DNA of 64,000 nucleotides from Apostichopus japonicus (taxonomy: Eukaryota; Echinodermata; Holothuroidea; Aspidochirotida; Stichopodidae), in NCBI RefSeq assembly GCF_037975245.1, contig NC_092565.1, positions 22,031,499-22,095,498 of the forward strand, given 5' to 3'. Made by a program: the position numbers and the translations under genes. Positions 62,256 to 64,000 of this stretch are shown one piece after another. Below the pieces are notes generated by a model. The model did not search any database. It saw nothing but the letters and a program-made list of their open reading frames with translations, and was not told the DNA's origin. How positions within the stretch are numbered: the stretch's first letter is position 1; the number at the start of each line of letters is the position of its first letter.

Positions 62256-62837
62256 CTACCAAAGAGAACAAAACAATCAGTAACTTTGATTACCAAAAAA
62301 AATTATGTAAATATAGAATCTTGAACTTAGCTATTTACACATGATAATGAGATGTTAAAAACTATTGGCAATCTGGTCGAAACCAATAGTCATTGGTTGA
62401 TTGATTCCCAATCATCAATTACTTGGCAGATTTTCTGCATAATTTGTAGACCATACTTCAGAGTAATTTTTTATGCAAGAAATATTTGGGGAAAAGGAAG
62501 AATTACTGGTGGCAATACAATAATTAATGTTATATTTGGTAAAAATAATGTAATGTCTATCTAGACTGTCTTTTTATTTTGAATAACTTAACAACATTTT
62601 TGTCTCATTTGTCTCATTGAATATGTTCTCATTTGATTCTGTCTTTGCTGTGTGTTTTTCTTAGTATGATGCATGAAGCTAAATCAATCCTGCAATAGTA
62701 ATTCCTGCTTCAAGTATCAAAAACCTAGGAGAGGTGAGGAAAACCTAGTAAAATTCAAACTGTAAGATCTCTATTTTATTTACCCTCAATCCGGGTAGCA
62801 AGGTCTGTCGGAACTAGCAACTAAAAAGTTTGAGACA
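62256..62837 (-). other. upstream WDR6 intron, nothing seen
   Basis: No exon-like run on the minus strand and no repeat recognised. Confidence 0.65.
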
Positions 62838-63485
62838 GTACAGACATGAAGACTTGACTTCTAATAATCTTGTCTTAATAAAAAGACTACACTCTAAAGT
62901 ACTGTATCTGCGAAAAAGGGAATGAACTGTGTCAAAGTAGGATGCTGAGGGGCCTGCAGCATCTTGCAGCTAGGCTGCATAGGATGTAATCTTTTGTACA
63001 GACGTGAAGACTTGACTACACTCTAAAGTACTGTATCTATGAAGAAGGGTAATAAGCTGTGTCAAAAGTAGGATGCTGAGAGGGCTGCAGCATCTTGCAG
63101 CTAGGCTGCAATCTTTTATACAGACATGAAGACTTGATTTCACTCTAAAGTACTGTATCTATGGAGAAGGGTTATAAACTGTGTCAAAAGTATAATGCTG
63201 AGGGGCCTGCAGCATCTTGTAGCTAGGCTGCATAGGATGCAATCTTTGTACAGACATGAAGACTTGACTACACTCTAAAGTACTGTATCTATGGAGAAGG
63301 GTAATGAGCTGTGTCAAAAGTATGATGCTGAGGGAGCTGCAGCATCTTGCAGCTAGGCTGCAATCTTTTGTACAAACACAAAGACTTTACCTCTAATAAT
63401 CATATCTGAATAATGACTATACTCTTCAGTACTGTATCTGTGAAGAAGGGTAATGTACCTGTGTCAAAAGTAAGGACAATAATCT
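62838..63485. repeat. 122-158-bp tandem repeat, about 4.5 units
   Basis: Units start with CAGACATGAAGACTTGAC-like sequence at 62841, 62999, 63121, 63251 and 63373, and contain CACTCTAAAGTACTGTATCT. Most units hold a hairpin GATGCTG...CAGCATC followed by GCAGCTAGGCTGC, which can also fold. The hairpin is kept while flanking bases vary in length. Confidence 0.88.
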
Positions 63486-64000
63486 TTTGTGCTCTGCGAA
63501 TTCACACAATAAGCACTGCTGATCTTCCTAGATAATCTCTACTCTTTGATATCTGATTCAGCCTTGCTGCAGGGGATTTTGCAGCTGCTGCAGCTTTCTT
63601 TTTTTTACAGGTTGCCTAACAAGATGATAGCAAAGTAATCATCAAGTTGATTACTTGACTAAAGGTTGTGCAGGCTGGTCTGAAAGAAATATTTCATTCA
63701 AACAACTATACCATTGCCAGACCTTTCTGTGAATATTAATACCAAATTTCCATTTAATTCCCCATGTGCATATATTTTTGTTGTGATATTAATATTTTAA
63801 GTTGTCACATTTGTGTTCAACATAAAAGTGAACAAGAGTGATATCACACTGATCAAATTATCAGGGGGAATTTTAACCAGATATTTAATATTTCAAAAGT
63901 AAATTGGGAAAGAACACTTAACTTAAGTCATTAAATATACATCAGAGAGTCAGCAGATAACAACTACCAAAAAAACAAAAACATTTTTTTTTTTTCCAAA
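63486..64000. other. upstream WDR6 intron, nothing seen
   Basis: AT-rich sequence with a T-run at 63600 and A/T runs at the end. No exon or repeat family recognised. Confidence 0.65.

Overview
The window is animal nuclear DNA, AT-rich and dominated by repeats. It contains one recognisable host gene, split into many exons on the minus strand. The most likely source is a marine invertebrate deuterostome, for example an echinoderm. This rests on inference: the one LTR retrotransposon present has integrase ahead of reverse transcriptase, an arrangement known from the deuterostome Gmr1-like Ty3/gypsy group, and the rest is intron-rich DNA full of SINEs, hAT-type non-autonomous elements and AT microsatellites. 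The species cannot be named from the sequence.

Host gene. Thirteen exons between 62255 and 17695 (minus strand) join in phase into the C-terminal 709 residues and stop codon of WDR6, the large WD40-repeat partner of the FTSJ1 tRNA 2'-O-methyltransferase (yeast Trm7-Trm734/Rtt10 system). The N-terminal part lies beyond 64000. All exons were located by translating between AG and GT sites and following the order of family motifs; phases agree at all twelve junctions.

Layout. Positions 1-17694 lie downstream of WDR6 and show no supported gene. They hold (TA)n tracts, a tRNA-derived SINE family (four of five copies), one hAT-like element with a perfect 8-bp target duplication, and a perfect X-box (RFX-site-like) sequence. 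Positions 17695-62255 are WDR6 exons and introns. The introns hold a 105-bp perfect palindrome (18.3 kb), a polypyrimidine tract (21.4 kb), paired inverted repeats (23.1-23.5 kb), a 72-bp hairpin (24.2 kb), a 35-bp minisatellite (25.8 kb), a second tRNA-like SINE (28.9 kb) and two LINE fragments (29.7 and 38.1 kb). They also hold an unidentified inverted-repeat element studded with a 14-bp motif (36.7-39.2 kb), a TGACC-rich tandem repeat (39.2-40.0 kb), a 5'-deleted Gmr1-like retrotransposon (42.2-45.9 kb), a 37-bp minisatellite with 12-unit higher-order structure (47.5-49.7 kb) and two hAT-like copies (50.9 and 54.7 kb). Positions 62256-64000 are upstream intron with a 122-130-bp tandem repeat.

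No pathway links the elements. WDR6 is the only host gene and the rest is the repeat load of its introns and 3' flank. The best candidates for something undescribed are the 36.7-39.2 kb element and the intronic palindromes that would fold into double-stranded RNA in the WDR6 pre-mRNA.
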